From NCBI GenBank assembly GCA_021029095.1, contig JAJOHG010000002.1:1922001-1986000 (forward strand): a stretch of 64,000 bases of DNA, written 5' to 3'. A program made the position numbers and the translations under genes. How positions within the stretch are numbered: the first letter of the stretch is position 1; every line of letters starts with the position of its first letter. The DNA comes from Phellopilus nigrolimitatus. Lineage: Eukaryota; Basidiomycota; Agaricomycetes; Hymenochaetales; Hymenochaetaceae. The notes beneath the pieces are model-generated. The model was not told the origin of the DNA, searched no databases, and was given only the letters and a program-made list of their open reading frames with translations. Positions 9,944 to 22,082 of this stretch are shown here, one piece after another.

Positions 9944-12900
9944 ATGTCGCAAATTCAGAACAATCCAAGTGCGGAGGAAGCCTGGTAAGTCGGCGAGCTT
10001 ATTTCTTAAAAATAGATCTTCGTCTGTTCTGATTTATCGCGTGTTTGTCCGTAGCTTCCTCCATCTGAAAGGTAACGAGCTTACTCTCGTTGTCGTATGC
10101 TGTGAGCAATGAGCACGTGCGTGTTGTACTGATTCTCCGTACAGAAATTATGGTGGACTTCAAAGTCCCGCACCCGAACTCGAAGTTTTCTGTCAAAATC
10201 GTCGAGGCGGACAAGTCTTATGAATCGCCCGTGTTTGGAAAGGAGGATGAAGTCAAATGGGAAAGCGATCTGTGAGTTCTACTCTTATTTCTGGGTTGCA
10301 TGCAAACGTCTGAGGTACGCTGCAGGTATATTGCATCTTCTGTTGCCATCGAGTTGGTTGTTCAGGAAGTGCATATCGCGAAGCTGGATATCAAGAAGCG
10401 CTATGCATCAGTCAAGAAGAGCTTTACAGCGAGCCAGATAGCTAAGAACAAGACGGTCCAAGCTGACGGTACATTCGCCATCATAATAATGCGAAATAAA
10501 ACTCATGGCTGTCCGCAGATCTTCCAAAGGTCACTGTCGATTTTACTTTTGCAGATTCGCAGTCTGTAAGCAAATAAGTGATGTATAAATATTGTTTGTA
10601 TATTTCTGACTCCTTCAAAGCTCCAGAACGTTGCTCGTCTCCTTGGTGAGAAAGCAAATAGTGCCCTTGCCTCGAAGGCAGATATGTTGGGCACGATGGG
10701 CAAAGTCCTTGACCATGGAGAAGTGGTTATGAAACTGGCAGAAGTTGTTGCTGAGGTATTTCTTGTTCCGCTTGTCTCCTCTACTGCCCCTCACTCAGAA
10801 GCATTACTTTTAGTTGAATCCATTTGCAAAGGTAGCTGTCGGAGCTGTCAAGATTGCTTTTGAGGTGAACCAACCACCCCGTATTTGTAAGTTGCACATG
10901 TGTTTCACTGACTATACATATAGAAGTGCAAGAAGATCAGCAAGGGCCATGAAGATGCTTTAGCTCTTATGGATGAGTTGGTGTCTCTGCTTCCACTGCC
11001 AGGCCTTGTTCAGGATAAAGTGAAGACACCTGAGGTCAAGATGATAATGGAGAGTTTTCTCAGTCTGGTAAAAGAAGCAGATGAAGCTCTGATCAAATAT
11101 GCATCTCCATCTAAGACCAGTGAGCAAATGTCTTTGTTGATTTGGAAATAATACTGACAGGTTCAAGGATTTTTGAAAAAGAACTTGACGTCTAAGCAGG
11201 ATGCATTCACCAAGTTGAAATCAAGACTTAATGCTATGAAGCCAAACATGAATCTTTATCTTGACGCAAGCATACAAGCTGTAGTTGTTCATATTGAAGA
11301 GGTTGCTGAAGCAGTTCTTAGAAACCGTGAGCTTCATGTATTTTCAGACAGAATCTGTCATTGACAGGACCCTTGTAGAAGAGCTCATTCTTAGCAACCG
11401 TAAGCTTTATGTGTTTTCAGACAGAAGCTGTCACTGACAGGAAACATTTGTAGAAGAGCACGTTCTACTCAAGGAGTTGCAGCCAGTCATTTCAGCTTAT
11501 TATGACCCAAAACATTCCTGTTTGTCAGGCACAAGAGTAGACCTTTTGCAGGAAATTGGTGACTGGTCCACTACTCAGGGTCAAACATCCAAACTTTTCT
11601 GGATGCATGGCATTGCTGGTTCAGGGAAGAGCACCATTGCATCCTCTGTTGCATCCATGTCCTATGCTAATAAGTGCCTTGCTGGATGCTTCTTCTTCAA
11701 GAGGGACATACCAGAGCACAGGAATCCACAATCTCTATTTCCTTCTTTGACTTACAGCCTTGCTATTCTCTTCAAACCTTTCAGGGATGCTATTTTTCAG
11801 GTGCTACAGACAGATCCAGCCATTGCTGGCAAGGCAGTTTCTCTGCAGTTTGAGGCACTCTTCAGAGGTCCAATTTCTAAATGCAGCCAAAGCTCTCCAT
11901 TAAAACCTATCATCATGGTTATAGATGCTTTGGATGAGTGTGGAGATGCTCAGGACAGGTCTATGATTGCTTCATACCTCACACAGCTGGCAAATCTTGC
12001 ACCTTGGCTCAAGGTCTTTGTTTCCAGCAGGCCATACCATGAGCTCCAGGACAGCTTTAACATGACCAGCCATCCCTGGGTTCACAAACTAGATCTGAAC
12101 AATGTTGATGCCAGGCAGGATATTTATACATTCACAGAGTTGCAGATAAAGGCTATCCTTGAACCAGACTCAAAGTGGCTCCAGGAGGAGAATGTCAGGG
12201 CACTCTCAGATAGAGCTGCTGGTCTCTTCATATGGATAAGCACTGTTGCCAGATTCATTGCAGATGAATATGAGAAAGAAACTGCACTTCAGGAGATCCT
12301 TCTTGGAACATTCTCAGCAGCAGATGGACCAGAAGTTGCATTGGATGAGCTCTACAGCTTTGTGCTTCGTGGAATCAAAGGCAGTGGACGAAACCAAAAG
12401 CTCTTAAACACTGTCCTTGGTGTTATTGTCAGTACAGCCAGAAACAGACCCCTTCCTGTGTCTGGGATATTTGATCTTCTACCTAGTGTCCTTTTTAGTT
12501 CTCAACCAGCTGTGCAGGCAATTTTAAAGGACCTACAGTCTGTTCTGTATAAAGATAGTGCTCTTGATGGAGCTATCCGAGTCTGCCATCCTTCCTTCCT
12601 TGATTTCATGACCAATAAATCGCGCTCAGGGCCATTCTGGACCAATCCTACCCAAGTTGATTCAGAAATGGCTACAAGGTGCCTCCAGATTATGCACTCC
12701 CAACTCAAGTTCAATATCTGCAAGCTAGAGTCCTCTCATGTGCCAAATAAGGACATCACAGATCTCCAGCACAAGGTTTCACAACATATTCCCCAGTCAC
12801 TCCAGTACAGCTGCAGATATTGGATGGACCATATTTCTTATTCAGAGGTTGCTGTCACTGTTCATCAAGTGCATGATCTAGTTCAGAATATCCTGTGCCA

Positions 12901-15373
12901 GCCAAAAGCTTTGTTTTGGCTTGAGGCTCTGAGCTTGATGGGAGAGCTGAAATCAAGCATTGACATTCTAGATAAGGCCTCCCTTGTGTTCAAGGTAAAG
13001 TGTCAACTTAAACTTGACTACAATAGTCACTCATGCATTTTATGTTCAGGATTCCAGTGGGATTGGAGAAGCTTCCACAGATCTCTACAGATTTGTTTCT
13101 GCATTTTATGAGGCTATAGCAACCAGCACACCCCATCTTTATGTTTCTGCCTTATCCTGGGCACCATCAGACAGTTATGTAGCCAAAGTGTTCTATGCCT
13201 CATTCTCCAATCAGTCTTTTTTTGTCTCTGGAAAACCCAAGACTTGGAGGAGCAATTTATGGTCAACAGACACTGGAAGCCTTGTCTCTTGTGTTGCCTA
13301 CTCACCAGACGGAAGGCACATTGTGTCTGACTTAGGTATCTGCAACACCATTGGCATTTGGGATGCTCAGACTGGGAAGCAAATAGGAGAGCCATTCACA
13401 GGACATTCAAGTTGGGTCAGAACTGTTGCATACTCTCCTGATGGAAAGCACATTGTCTCTGGCTCAGATGACAAGACCATCTGTATTTGGGAAGCCCAAA
13501 CTGGGAAGCAAGTAGGAGAACCATTCACTGGACATACAAAGAGGGTCACTTCTGTTGCCTACTCCCCTGATGGAAGGCACATAGTGTCTGGCTCGGAGGA
13601 CAGAACCATCTGCATTTGGGATGCCCAGACTGGGGCACAAGTAGGAGAGGCACTTACAGGGCATTCATCTAGGGTTTTGGCTGTTGCCTACTCCCCTGAT
13701 GGAATGCATATTGTGTCTGGCTCAAGTGACAACTCCATCTGTGTTTGGGATGCTCAGACTGGGAAGCAAGTAGGAGAGCCACTCAGAGGACACTTAGAAG
13801 CTGTTGAGTCTGTTGCCTACTCTCCCGATGGAAGGCACATTGTGTCTGGTTCATTGGACGACACCATCTGCATTTGGGATTCCCAGACTGGAAAACAAGT
13901 AAGAGAGCCGCTCACAGGACATTCAAGTTGGGTTTTTTCTGTTGTCTACTCCTCTGATGGAAAGCACATTGTGTCTGGCTCACATGACAAGACCATCTGC
14001 ATTTGGGATGCTCAGACTGGGAAGCAAGTAGGAGAGCCACTCACAGGACACTTAGAAGCTGTTCTGTCTGTTGCCTACTCCCCTGATGGAAGGCACATTG
14101 TGTCTGGTTCATGGGACAAGACCATCCGTATCTGGGATTCCCAGACTGGGACACAAGTAGGAGATGCGCTCACAGGACACTTTGAAACTGTTAAGTCTGT
14201 TGCCTACTCTCCTGATGGAAGGCACATTGTGTCTGGTTCAAAGGACAAGACCATCTGCATTTGGGATGCAAAGACTGGGAAGCAAGTAAGAGAGCCACTC
14301 ACAGGACATTTAGATGAGGTCACTTCTGTTGCATACTCCCCTGATCAAAGGCACATTGTCTCTGGCTCAGATGACAAGACCATCTGCATTTGGGATGCTC
14401 AGACTGGGAAACAAGTAGGAGAGCCATTCACAGGACATTCACGTATGGTTCTTTCTGTTGCCTACTCCCCTGATGGAAAGCACATTGTCTCTGGCTTGGA
14501 GGACACAACCATATGTATTTGGGATGCTCAGACTGGGAAGCGAGTAGGAGAAACACTCACATGGCTTTCAAATGCTGTCAATTCTGTTGCGTACTCCCCT
14601 GATGGAAAACACATTGTGTCTGGTTCATGTGAAATCTTCTGTATTTGGGATGCTCAGACTGGGAAGCAAGTAGGCAAGCCATTCACTGGACATTCAAGCT
14701 TTGTCAATTCTGTTGCCTACTGCCCTGATGGAAGGCACATAGTGTCTGGCTCGGTGGACAGGACCATCTGCATTTGGGATGCACAGACTGGGAAACAAGT
14801 AGGAGAGCCACTCACAGGACACTTAGAAGCTGTCAATTCTGTTGCCTACTCCCCTGATGGAAGGCACATAGCATCTGGCTCAGATGACAAGACTGTCCGC
14901 ATTTGGGATGCCCAGACTGGGACACAAGTAGGAGATGCACTCACAGGACATTCAGATTGGGTCACTTCTGTTGCATACTCCCCTGATGGAAGGCATATTG
15001 TGTCTGGTTCATGGGACAGCACCATCCGTATCTGGGATGCAGATACTGAATCAGAAGGTTTCCTACTGAATCAGCAACTTCCAAAGGAAATTTTAGGAGA
15101 TGGGTGGTACAGGACACCATCAGGTGAACTGTTGCTCTGGGTTCCTCATGAATATAGAGATGGATTCTGTGACAAGAGTGACATGTGCATTCAAGAAGCT
15201 CGGCCAAGGTTTCCTGCGAGGCTGGACTGGCCGAAGATCCTTCAGTATAGAGGTCCTAGCTGGACACAGATTTTTGATGAGCCTCGTTCTTCAGGTGTAA
15301 GTTACCATGCTTTTGTTGTTGTAGTTCGACTGTCTTACTAACAAAAGGAATTATTTTTTAGTCTGGAATATAA
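9944..15373 (+). CDS. NACHT-WD40 NLR-like STAND protein, copy 1
   Basis: Thirteen exons give an open 1578-residue protein: 9944-9984, 10055-10071, 10145-10271, 10326-10468, 10519-10565, 10621-10755, 10814-10864, 10924-11119, 11168-11326, 11379-11399, 11454-12994, 13050-15296, 15362-15373. Domains: a C2-like beta-rich N-terminus (about 25-125, MVDFKVPHPNSKFSVKIVEA); a helical adaptor (about 150-310); a NACHT NTPase with P-loop GIAGSGKST (about 364-372) and Walker B MVIDALDE (about 465); a helical arm; then 14 WD40 repeats of 43 residues. Family role: signal-transducing ATPases in which ligand sensed by the WD propeller triggers NACHT oligomerisation, linked to heterokaryon incompatibility and proposed immunity in fungi. 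The ligand and effector output here are unknown. The exon 8/9 join uses acceptor CAAG at 11167. It is convergent with a CDCA7-like pseudogene and about 70-90% alike (by eye) to the second NLR outside the WD part. Confidence 0.9.
11327..11453 (+). repeat. Tandemly duplicated intron plus mini-exon inside NLR1
   Basis: Intron 11327-11378, mini-exon 11379-11399 (QELILSN) and intron 11400-11453 form two tandem versions of one unit: both introns contain TTTTCAGACAGAA, TGTCA and TGACAGGA and end TTGTAG, and both following exons begin AAGAGC. The second NLR has only one such intron (23739-23790). The duplication therefore added a 7-residue, phase-preserving exon to copy 1. Confidence 0.75.
13275..15061 (+). 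repeat. WD40 repeat array of NLR1 (14 repeats)
   Basis: Fourteen 129 bp repeats encode 43-residue units built on SVAYSPDGRHIVSGS, TICIWDAQTGKQVGEP and TGH. Fourteen is exactly two seven-bladed propellers. Differences between repeats concentrate after GH (SSWVR, TKRVT, SSRVL, LEAVE, FETVK, LDEVT) and after SGS (DDK, EDR, SDN, LDD, WDK). Repeat 11 lacks one residue and repeat 10 has lost the GH pair. Repeats 6-7 and 12-13 resemble each other as pairs. Confidence 0.92.
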
Positions 15374-15734
15374 AGACGACTTCGATCCATACCGAAGATC
15401 TAATACGCTGGATTTTGTCCAGTAGGGTTGTGGAGGAGTAATACGAGATGGCCAAGTATGGATATGTAATAGTGTCGCATGTCAAATGTACTTTGTTTCG
15501 GAGACGCGGATGTATATAGTCGAAGAAATAGTTTTCACGCTAGGATGTTGCGCAGATTGCATGAACTTCAGGGTGTCTTTACAGAAAAGAAAGGGAAAAA
15601 AAGACACGACCTGTCAAAGACGACGTCGCGATATTGAACTGATTTATGAATTTAACTTGTGAGTATTCGGATAACTGAGTAAATTCTCCTTAAACGGGAG
15701 TAGACAGACCTTGGGTCAGACTTCCCTGTGCGTA
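15374..15734 (+). repeat. NLR 3' flank, copy 1 of 3
   Basis: Non-coding spacer between the convergent NLR and CDCA7-like 3' ends. It is related to 27649-28053 and 30230-30656: all share TCGATCCATACCGAAGAT-TAATACG, GTGTCGCATGTCAA and TGATTTATGAAT-TAACTTGT in order. No gene is visible in it. Confidence 0.75.
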
Positions 15735-17250
15735 CTACGGGTATACGGCGCAGCGTTGATTCATATAAGTTCCAATGGTGCTAACCTTCCATCCTGCCCC
15801 GCCTCTGGGCCACACAAGCAGCTCCGTATGCTCACCCCGAGCGCCTTCAGTTCCATGCGTGCCAGCCGCTGACCAGCAGTGAGCAAGTCCAGCGCACGTC
15901 CCTCGCTGTCGACGTCCATCTCCACCGCATGGGAGGCAGGCCTCCGAGGATCCACGTCCGCGTCCTTGCAATCTAACTCCTCCGTCGCTGCGATCCACTT
16001 TGCAAGCTGCCGGATCTCCGCAGGGTCCGCGAAGCCCCACCACCTCTCCTCTTCGGCACCGCCGCTGCTACCGCCCACACCCCACACAGCCAGAAACCAT
16101 CCCCATTTGAGCAGCCCCTCGCGCTCCTCTGCTTCCGAGGCCGGCGTCTGCTTTTTTGTGCGCCGGTGCGCGGATGCTGCACGTTCCCCCGCGCATCCCG
16201 CTCAAGGGCGCGAGGCACGGGTTCGCAGCCTGAAGCGCGAGCGCATGTGCGTGCTCGATCACTGACAGCCGCGCCTTGTCTTTTTCCGCGTCCTTCGCAG
16301 GAGGGCCAGCCTTGGCTTTCTTCGCGTTGCCTTCGTCATGGCCGACGCCCAGCCCCATCTCCGCCCCTTCCGCCGTCCACCTCTTGTTCACCTTCGCCCA
16401 GTACTCGCGGTTCTCCTCCCGCCTGTCCGCGCAGCCTTGCTCAATCTCCACGCACACCGACACGCCCGCAGCGCGTTCTCGCAGAGCGCAAGGAGCGGGG
16501 GGAGTTGCTGCGTCGCGTGCGTCACCGGGGGCCCGGTGGTGACGAGCAACGTGTCCTCCGAGACGGAGCGGTGGGACGGGCGCTGTGAGTTCGCGTGAGC
16601 AGATTCGCGTGCTCGTCCGTGGAGGCAGGATCGACTCAGACTCGGAGTCGGACACACTAGTTGGCGGTGGGAGTGCAGGGTCCGGGATCGACACAGAGAA
16701 GACGGCGTGTAGGAGTGTAGTGCGGAAGGCGCTAAGATGGACCCACAGGGACGCGGGTCTCACGCAGCGCCAGCAATGTTCTTGAGCGTATCCTTAATCA
16801 TCTAATTTTTAAAGAAGGACGAGTAGAGTAAGTCTCAGCATTTACGAGATTATCTTCCATAAGCGTTACCTCAACTTACCTTCTGCTCCTCCGGCTCGGT
16901 GTCTGCAGCAAACAAGTCGAGCACGTTGAGAACGAGCGACTTTGGTCATATGTCGCTCCAGGTATCAAACACATCGATACCCGAGGTTTCACACCGAACC
17001 TCAAGAGCGTCGCGAAGGATAACATGAGCTGTTAATGATATTATAAACGGACAATATGTAAAGCTAAAAGTTAAAGGACATACACGAAGAACCGGTTTTC
17101 CACCTGGGTCTGGTCAATGTCTGTCGGCACTGCAGCCTACCTGGGCTCGTGGACGGCCTTCCCCGGCGCAAAGCACGCGGCTCCGGCTTGATAGGTTCGG
17201 CGGGTTTCTCTGGAGGCTTCGTAATGGGAGGACGAGACCGAGACCGCAGG
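15735..17250 (-). pseudogene. Truncated CDCA7-like zinc-finger gene, copy A
   Basis: This is a diverged copy of the C-terminal half of the intact gene at 30657-33266. Recognisable pieces are the last exon (15780-16795, e.g. RWWGFADPAEIRQLAKWIAA), the DDT-like exon (about 16880-17030) and the exon before it (about 17080-17240, ITKPPEKPAEPIKPEPRA). The frame shifts several times in the last exon. The N-terminal VEIPPSP repeats and the zinc finger are absent. At about 17250 the sequence passes abruptly into a TOP1 fragment. It is inferred to be non-functional. Confidence 0.8.
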
Positions 17251-17340
17251 ACAGCCATGTACCTTATCGATCGTCTCGCACTTGGTGCAGGTAACGAGGA
17301 GGGAGACACAGTATTGAACTTGGGAGTTCGAGCGCTTCGA
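17251..17340 (+). pseudogene. TOP1 exon-6 fragment
   Basis: The translation RTAMYLIDRLALGAGNEEGD matches the TOP1 segment [20 protein letters not shown] at 3246-3305. Only about 80-90 bp of TOP1 is kept, fused on its left to the CDCA7-like remnant and on its right to unrelated sequence and importin-beta remnants. Confidence 0.8.
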
Positions 17341-20300
17341 AGGAGCGCGGAAAGCCGAGATGCGCTGACATAAACTGACCTAAGATTCGGCCCCTGACGT
17401 GCCGCTTCGGCAGCCTGGAGATCAGTCGATCAGGTATCGTGCGTTAGATAGCTTTCTGCTTGTCCGTGCTCGCTCTAATTCTCACTTAGAAATCCAAGAT
17501 ATCGAGCATGCAATTTATTGAGATCCTGACGACTGTTACACATGTAAGGAGGAGCCCTCGGTTGACGTTCAGCTCGCCCGCCATCAACGCTCTTTACAAT
17601 TCCTTAGGGTTTGTTTGCGACATCTTCGAGTGCGAGGTACGTGCCGACCGCGTTTTTTCTTTTCTTTTCTCTTACTGACCTTTCTCGCTTAAGGAGAGGT
17701 CAATTACATTATGCAAGTCATGTGTGAGGCAACACAAAAGCCGCCCGTACTCGTGCAAGTCGGCGCATTTGAGTGCCTTGTCCGAATAAATGAGCCTGAA
17801 GTGCGCCGCGTCGCGAGCAACGCAGCGAGCGTAATGTCGTGCGTACTATGCATGAGGATCTTCGACATGGTGCTGGCGATGCTCGCGATCAACGTGGAGA
17901 AAGCCAGAGTCAGTCGGGAATCCGGAACGGTGTTGGAGACGAGTACGCACATCAAGAGCGACGGCGTCGGCGGCAGCGACGACGACAAGGACGACGAACG
18001 ACGACGAGCGACGATAAAATGGCGTTTTATATGGACCGAGCGCTCTTTGGCGTGAGTATCACAAATATGAAATGAATTTCTATGCTGCGACGCTGATCTC
18101 AATGATCTATTTAGTCGACTGTCCTTGGCATGAAGCGCTCTGAAGAGAACCTCTCTTTACATCGACTTATGCAAGGACGAAATTGAGCTGACAATCGAGG
18201 CCACAGGTGCGTTTCCGCCTTCCGAAGTTTACAAGAACAAAGTATGTGACTAATTTTTTAGTCTCCGGAGTCGAAGTATGGCGAAGCACTGGAGACCAAA
18301 TCGAACAAGACAAGGACGCCGATGAGGACGAATGGAACGTGTTCAGCCTCGCGTTGCTCGCTCAGACCGTCGCGGACTCTACTGTGCCTGCAGTGTTCCT
18401 ATTCATCGAGGTGAACATCGAGGCGGGCGACTAGCACGAACGCGAGGCGGCCCGGCGACATTCGGTTCAATTCTCGATGGGCCGGGCCCGACAGTGCTCA
18501 CGCCGCTCGTCACTCAGGCGCTCGTTGACATGACGCGCGATGAGAGTTTGCTCGGTTGTGAAGGACACCGTCGCACGGACACCAGGCCTGCGACCTGCTC
18601 GTCATCGCACTCGAACCCGATGAGCACCTCCATCCGTTCGTCTTCACACTTGTGAACGCGCTCGAGGAGACAAGCCTCGAATCGTCGCGAACTGCTGTTG
18701 GGCGCTTATGAACCTCAGCAATCACAATTGACTTGGTTCGTTCTACAAGGAAGAAGGCTTGACGTCAAGCGGCATCCACTCGCGCTGTACTACGAGGGCA
18801 TCGTGACTGCTTTATCTCGTGTCACTGACAGGTAAGTGCAAAAGCGGCTTGTTCCTCAGTCGGTCACATCTTTAACTTAATTTATCGCAGGACCGACAAC
18901 GAGTCCAACTCCTGTACCTCTGCGTACGAGGCGCTGGCATCGTATACGATGCACACTGGTTCCGAGTCGATCACCGTAGCTCAGAACGCGGCTCTCGAGC
19001 AGCTTCTCGGCATGCAGAACCAGTTCCTCTGCATCGACAGTCGCAACAACTGGAATGAGCTGCAGAGTAATCTCTGCAGTGTACTGATCGTGCGTTCATT
19101 TTCCTAAACTTCAAATCGTTAAAAAGATGGTCTAATACTAATGTTAGGTTGATTGCTCTGCAATCCAGAGCGTTGCCCGCAAGCTGGGCAATGGCATTGA
19201 GCCTCTGGCGAACCAGATTAGGACCGTCTTGCTGGGTCTCTCATCCTATACAGTAAGACGTCGACCGTGCTTGAAGATGCTTTCCTCGGCGGCACCGTGT
19301 CCGCCCGCCCTCGAGCTCTATATTCAGACATTAGTGCTATTCCTCTACCCGGCACTCAAGATGCGAGACACGCAGTTGTGCACGATTATCGGTGCCATTG
19401 GCGACATCTCGGGCGCGCTCGGCGAGCAGAGTGTGCAGTATGCGGGTCCATTCATGTCGGTGCTGCTCAAAAGCCTGTCAAGCAAAAAGCTCAGCTGTAA
19501 CGTGAAGATTCCGATCCTGTCGTGCTTTGGCGACATCGCACTCGCGATCGGCCCAGGGTTTAAGCCGTACCTTGACCATACCTTTAAGCGGCGCACTCGC
19601 AGCCATATGCTGTGCGCACTGTCCCTGAGTCGTCACTGTATTTCAAGACACGGCCCTCGCTACTTTGTCGCGCTTGGATCAGCTCCTCGGCATCGACGAT
19701 CGCAAAGGCTGGGGACACACAGTTGTGCACAATCATGATCAGCGTCATTGGCAACATCTCGCGCGCGCTTGACGAGCGGAGCGTACAGCACGCGGGCCCG
19801 TTTGTAGTGACGCTGCTCTAGAGCCTGTCGAGCAAGAACCCGCAATCGTAACGCGAAGATCCCGATCCTGTCGTGCTTTGGCGACATTGTGCTCGCGATT
19901 GGCCTGAGTTTTGAGCCGTGCCTTGACCATACCAAGTGTCAAGCTTGCCGGCGCGCGCAAGGAGAATGAATGACGACGCGAAGAACAGGCACGAAAGGGA
20001 GCGCGCCGCAGCCGCGTGCGCAAAATCACAAATGAGCTCGATGAGCACCTCCAAACGCTCGTCTCCGCGCTTGTGAACGCGCTTGAGGACAGACCCCGAA
20101 TCGCCGCCTTATGAATTTCAGCGACCAGCTCAGTTCGTTCTACGAAAAGGGAGGCGCGATGTCGAGCAGCAACCCGCTTGCACTGTACTTGCGAGCGTGC
20201 TTTCAACAGCACTAATCGAAATGCGGCTGCCGCGAACGCTCTGTTCGGATTTCTCTAACAGGGGAACGTTATGCAGATAGATGGCCCAATGTCGGAGGCT

Positions 20301-20470
20301 CTGCGTCACTTCTGCGCTGCACTAAAGGGAAACCCCAAGAATACACTGGCTACTATTTGGCTTGCGCAGGTACAAGTTAAGAATGGTGCGCCTCCTGCAA
20401 TTACGTTTGTACGCCTACTGACTTCTGTACCGTAGGCAGGATTCTGGCTTCAATACACACCCTCGACAGT
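17341..20470 (+). pseudogene. Mosaic importin-beta (KAP95-like) remnant
   Basis: Broken pieces of an importin subunit beta appear in the expected order: EATQKPPVLVQVGAFECLVR, YMDRALFG/TVLGMK, KDADEDEWNVFSLALLAQTV, then VPAVFLFIEVNI, TFGSILDGP-GPTVLTPLVTQA, YYEGIVTALSRVTDR, TDNESNS-YEALASYTMHT, NNWNELQSNLCSV, and KIPILSCFGDIALAIGPGF. The 3' part is present twice: DTQLCTI...GDIS.ALGEQSVQYAGPF at 19365-19460 and again, more decayed, at 19715-19810; likewise SNPLALY-type sequence near 18765 and 20170. Exon-intron structure is retained (e.g. GTAAGT-like junctions near 18835), so this is a DNA-level duplicate and not a retrocopy. Many stops and frameshifts are present. No intact importin-beta gene is in the window. 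Confidence 0.8.
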
Positions 20471-20780
20471 TTGATGCAACCCCCAAATCCACGGCGCTCG
20501 TTGGAGGCGACGGTAATGCGCGCATCCCTCGGGGCTTATCCACGTCCAGATGTCTCTTCAGCTGACGCCACTATCGAGCCACTGTCGAGCGACAAAAGGC
20601 CCGCAGCTTTTTCGAGCACGTTCCGAAAGCACTCGATCTCATTGGCTCGGCTGGCGTTAACGGAAACACTGCGCGCTCGAACTCCGAAGCATACGCACAC
20701 TGCAAGGCAGTCGCGAATTTTGGCGACGATGTTGAGCTGCTCGCCAAAGTCGCTCGCCTGCGGCAGGACGAAAATCTCCC
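20471..20780 (+). pseudogene. Unidentified degenerate coding fragment
   Basis: Between the importin-beta and TOP1 remnants, frames such as KARSFFEHVPKALDLIGSAG and SEAYAHCKAVANFGDDVELL look protein-like but change frame and are not joined to any start. I do not recognise the family. It may be another captured gene piece of the same mosaic. Confidence 0.35.
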
Positions 20781-21372
20781 ATGAGGATGACGAGTCGGAC
20801 ATTGGCGACGAGTGGGTCGCGCAGCACGAAGACACAATGAAGGAGAAGGAGATCGAGAAGGTTAAGAGGAAGTTCGCTGAGTGCAACGAGAAACTGAGGC
20901 GGAAGGCGAGAAGCCAAAACCCGAGTCTGAGTTGAACGAGCGTATGAAAGACATCGAGGCGGAGTTCGAGCGCCTCGACGATGAGCGCGGGACAAAGAGT
21001 ACGACCTTGAAGCGCACGAAACCCGCAGAGAAGATCGAGGAAGCGGTTGCTAAACTGACCGAACGCATCAAAATGCACAAACTGCAGATTAGAGGTTGCG
21101 CTCGGCATAAGGTTGGTCTCGTCGCTTCACATTGTGTCTGCTTTATTGACGTGCCTTTCTATCAACTACCTTGATCTTCCTTTGCTCACGTTCGCATCTC
21201 CAGAATCACTGCAGCAAACGCCATGATGTCACCTGTCAAAATATATTCGAAAGTTCTCTTTACTAAATGCATGTGCCTCTTTCCAGCATTTCTACCTTAT
21301 GTGATTCGTGAGTTGATGTGTTACGCTTCAGTCCCATGGGTCATGGAAGCGGTTCCGACTGGAAATCCTGAG
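20781..21372 (+). pseudogene. TOP1 3' fragment (exons 8-11)
   Basis: [20 protein letters not shown] to ERIKMHKLQI copies TOP1 exon 8 (3961-4265), followed by decayed versions of exons 9-11, including AATCACTGCAGC and CCCATGGGTCATGGAAGCGG. A one-base loss breaks the frame after KRKFAECNEK, and the exon carrying the catalytic tyrosine is damaged. The copied sequence continues into the TOP1 3' flank as far as about 21740. Confidence 0.85.
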
Positions 21373-21738
21373 CATCGTCTTCCTCTGCTTTTTTATGCGC
21401 CTCTCACCGCTAGATTTCGAGACGACTCGACCGCTTCGCTTCAACTTTTCTTCTGGGACTTTTCTATCCATCCTGATATTTTTTTCGGCTCAATAGCCCA
21501 TTCCCGGACACTGTTGTTCTATCAAAAACCTGTCGCATACTGTCAATACTTCGTAAGCCCGCAAATCCTTAACCGTCATCGCAATATACGCATTGTTATC
21601 AAACTCCTGATAGGACGCCACTCTGTCTCAGACTTGGTCCTGGAAAGGCTATAATTGCCCACGAAAGCGTTCGACAAGCATAAGAGAGCATTGGAGACTA
21701 AATCTTAGAAGGTCCTTCCTGTGACAGACAGATCTTGA

Positions 21739-22082
21739 ATGAGCTACTCATTCGATACAAGCTGCGTACCCAGAATATCTTCATCGGTAATACTGCGCTC
21801 GACGCACTTGTTGAGCCGCCGCGCGAGCTTTACGGCGAGCAATTACTTGCACTGTAGCCCCATCGACAGCAGGCTCCGCAGGGAAGAAATCAATATTTTC
21901 AGTGGACAGAATCTAATTCGCTCTGAAAATTTGAGTGCTCACCATCAACTGATCATCTGAGAGGAGAACGGAGAACGCGAACGATGGACGGCTGCAGTAC
22001 GACGGTATGTGCGGCGGGAGGTCGGGCTGGACGGTATGCGCCGACACGTCGAGCCATGAACCTCGTAGGACGAACGACCCCA
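21739..22082 (-). pseudogene. SWS1-like 3' fragment
   Basis: A copy of the last two exons of the SWS1-like gene. The exon at about 21950-22080 reads GSWLDVSAHTVQPDLPPH and then SYCSRPSFAFSVLLSDDQLM, and the terminal exon lies at about 21755-21856. The first zinc ligand pair CSC has become CSR, and the upstream exons are missing. At about 22082 it joins directly to the NLR2 upstream region. The change of a zinc ligand supports loss of function. Confidence 0.8.

Noticed and set aside
11068..11167. A supposed phase break between NLR exons 8 and 9, shared by both copies
   Set aside because: Using the acceptor CAAG seven bases further (11167 in copy 1, 23597 in copy 2) restores the frame in both genes, so no lesion is needed.
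17251..20470. Retrotransposed (processed) copies as the origin of the TOP1 and importin-beta fragments
   Set aside because: Intron remnants and non-coding 3' flanks are copied along with the exons, which points to DNA-level duplication.
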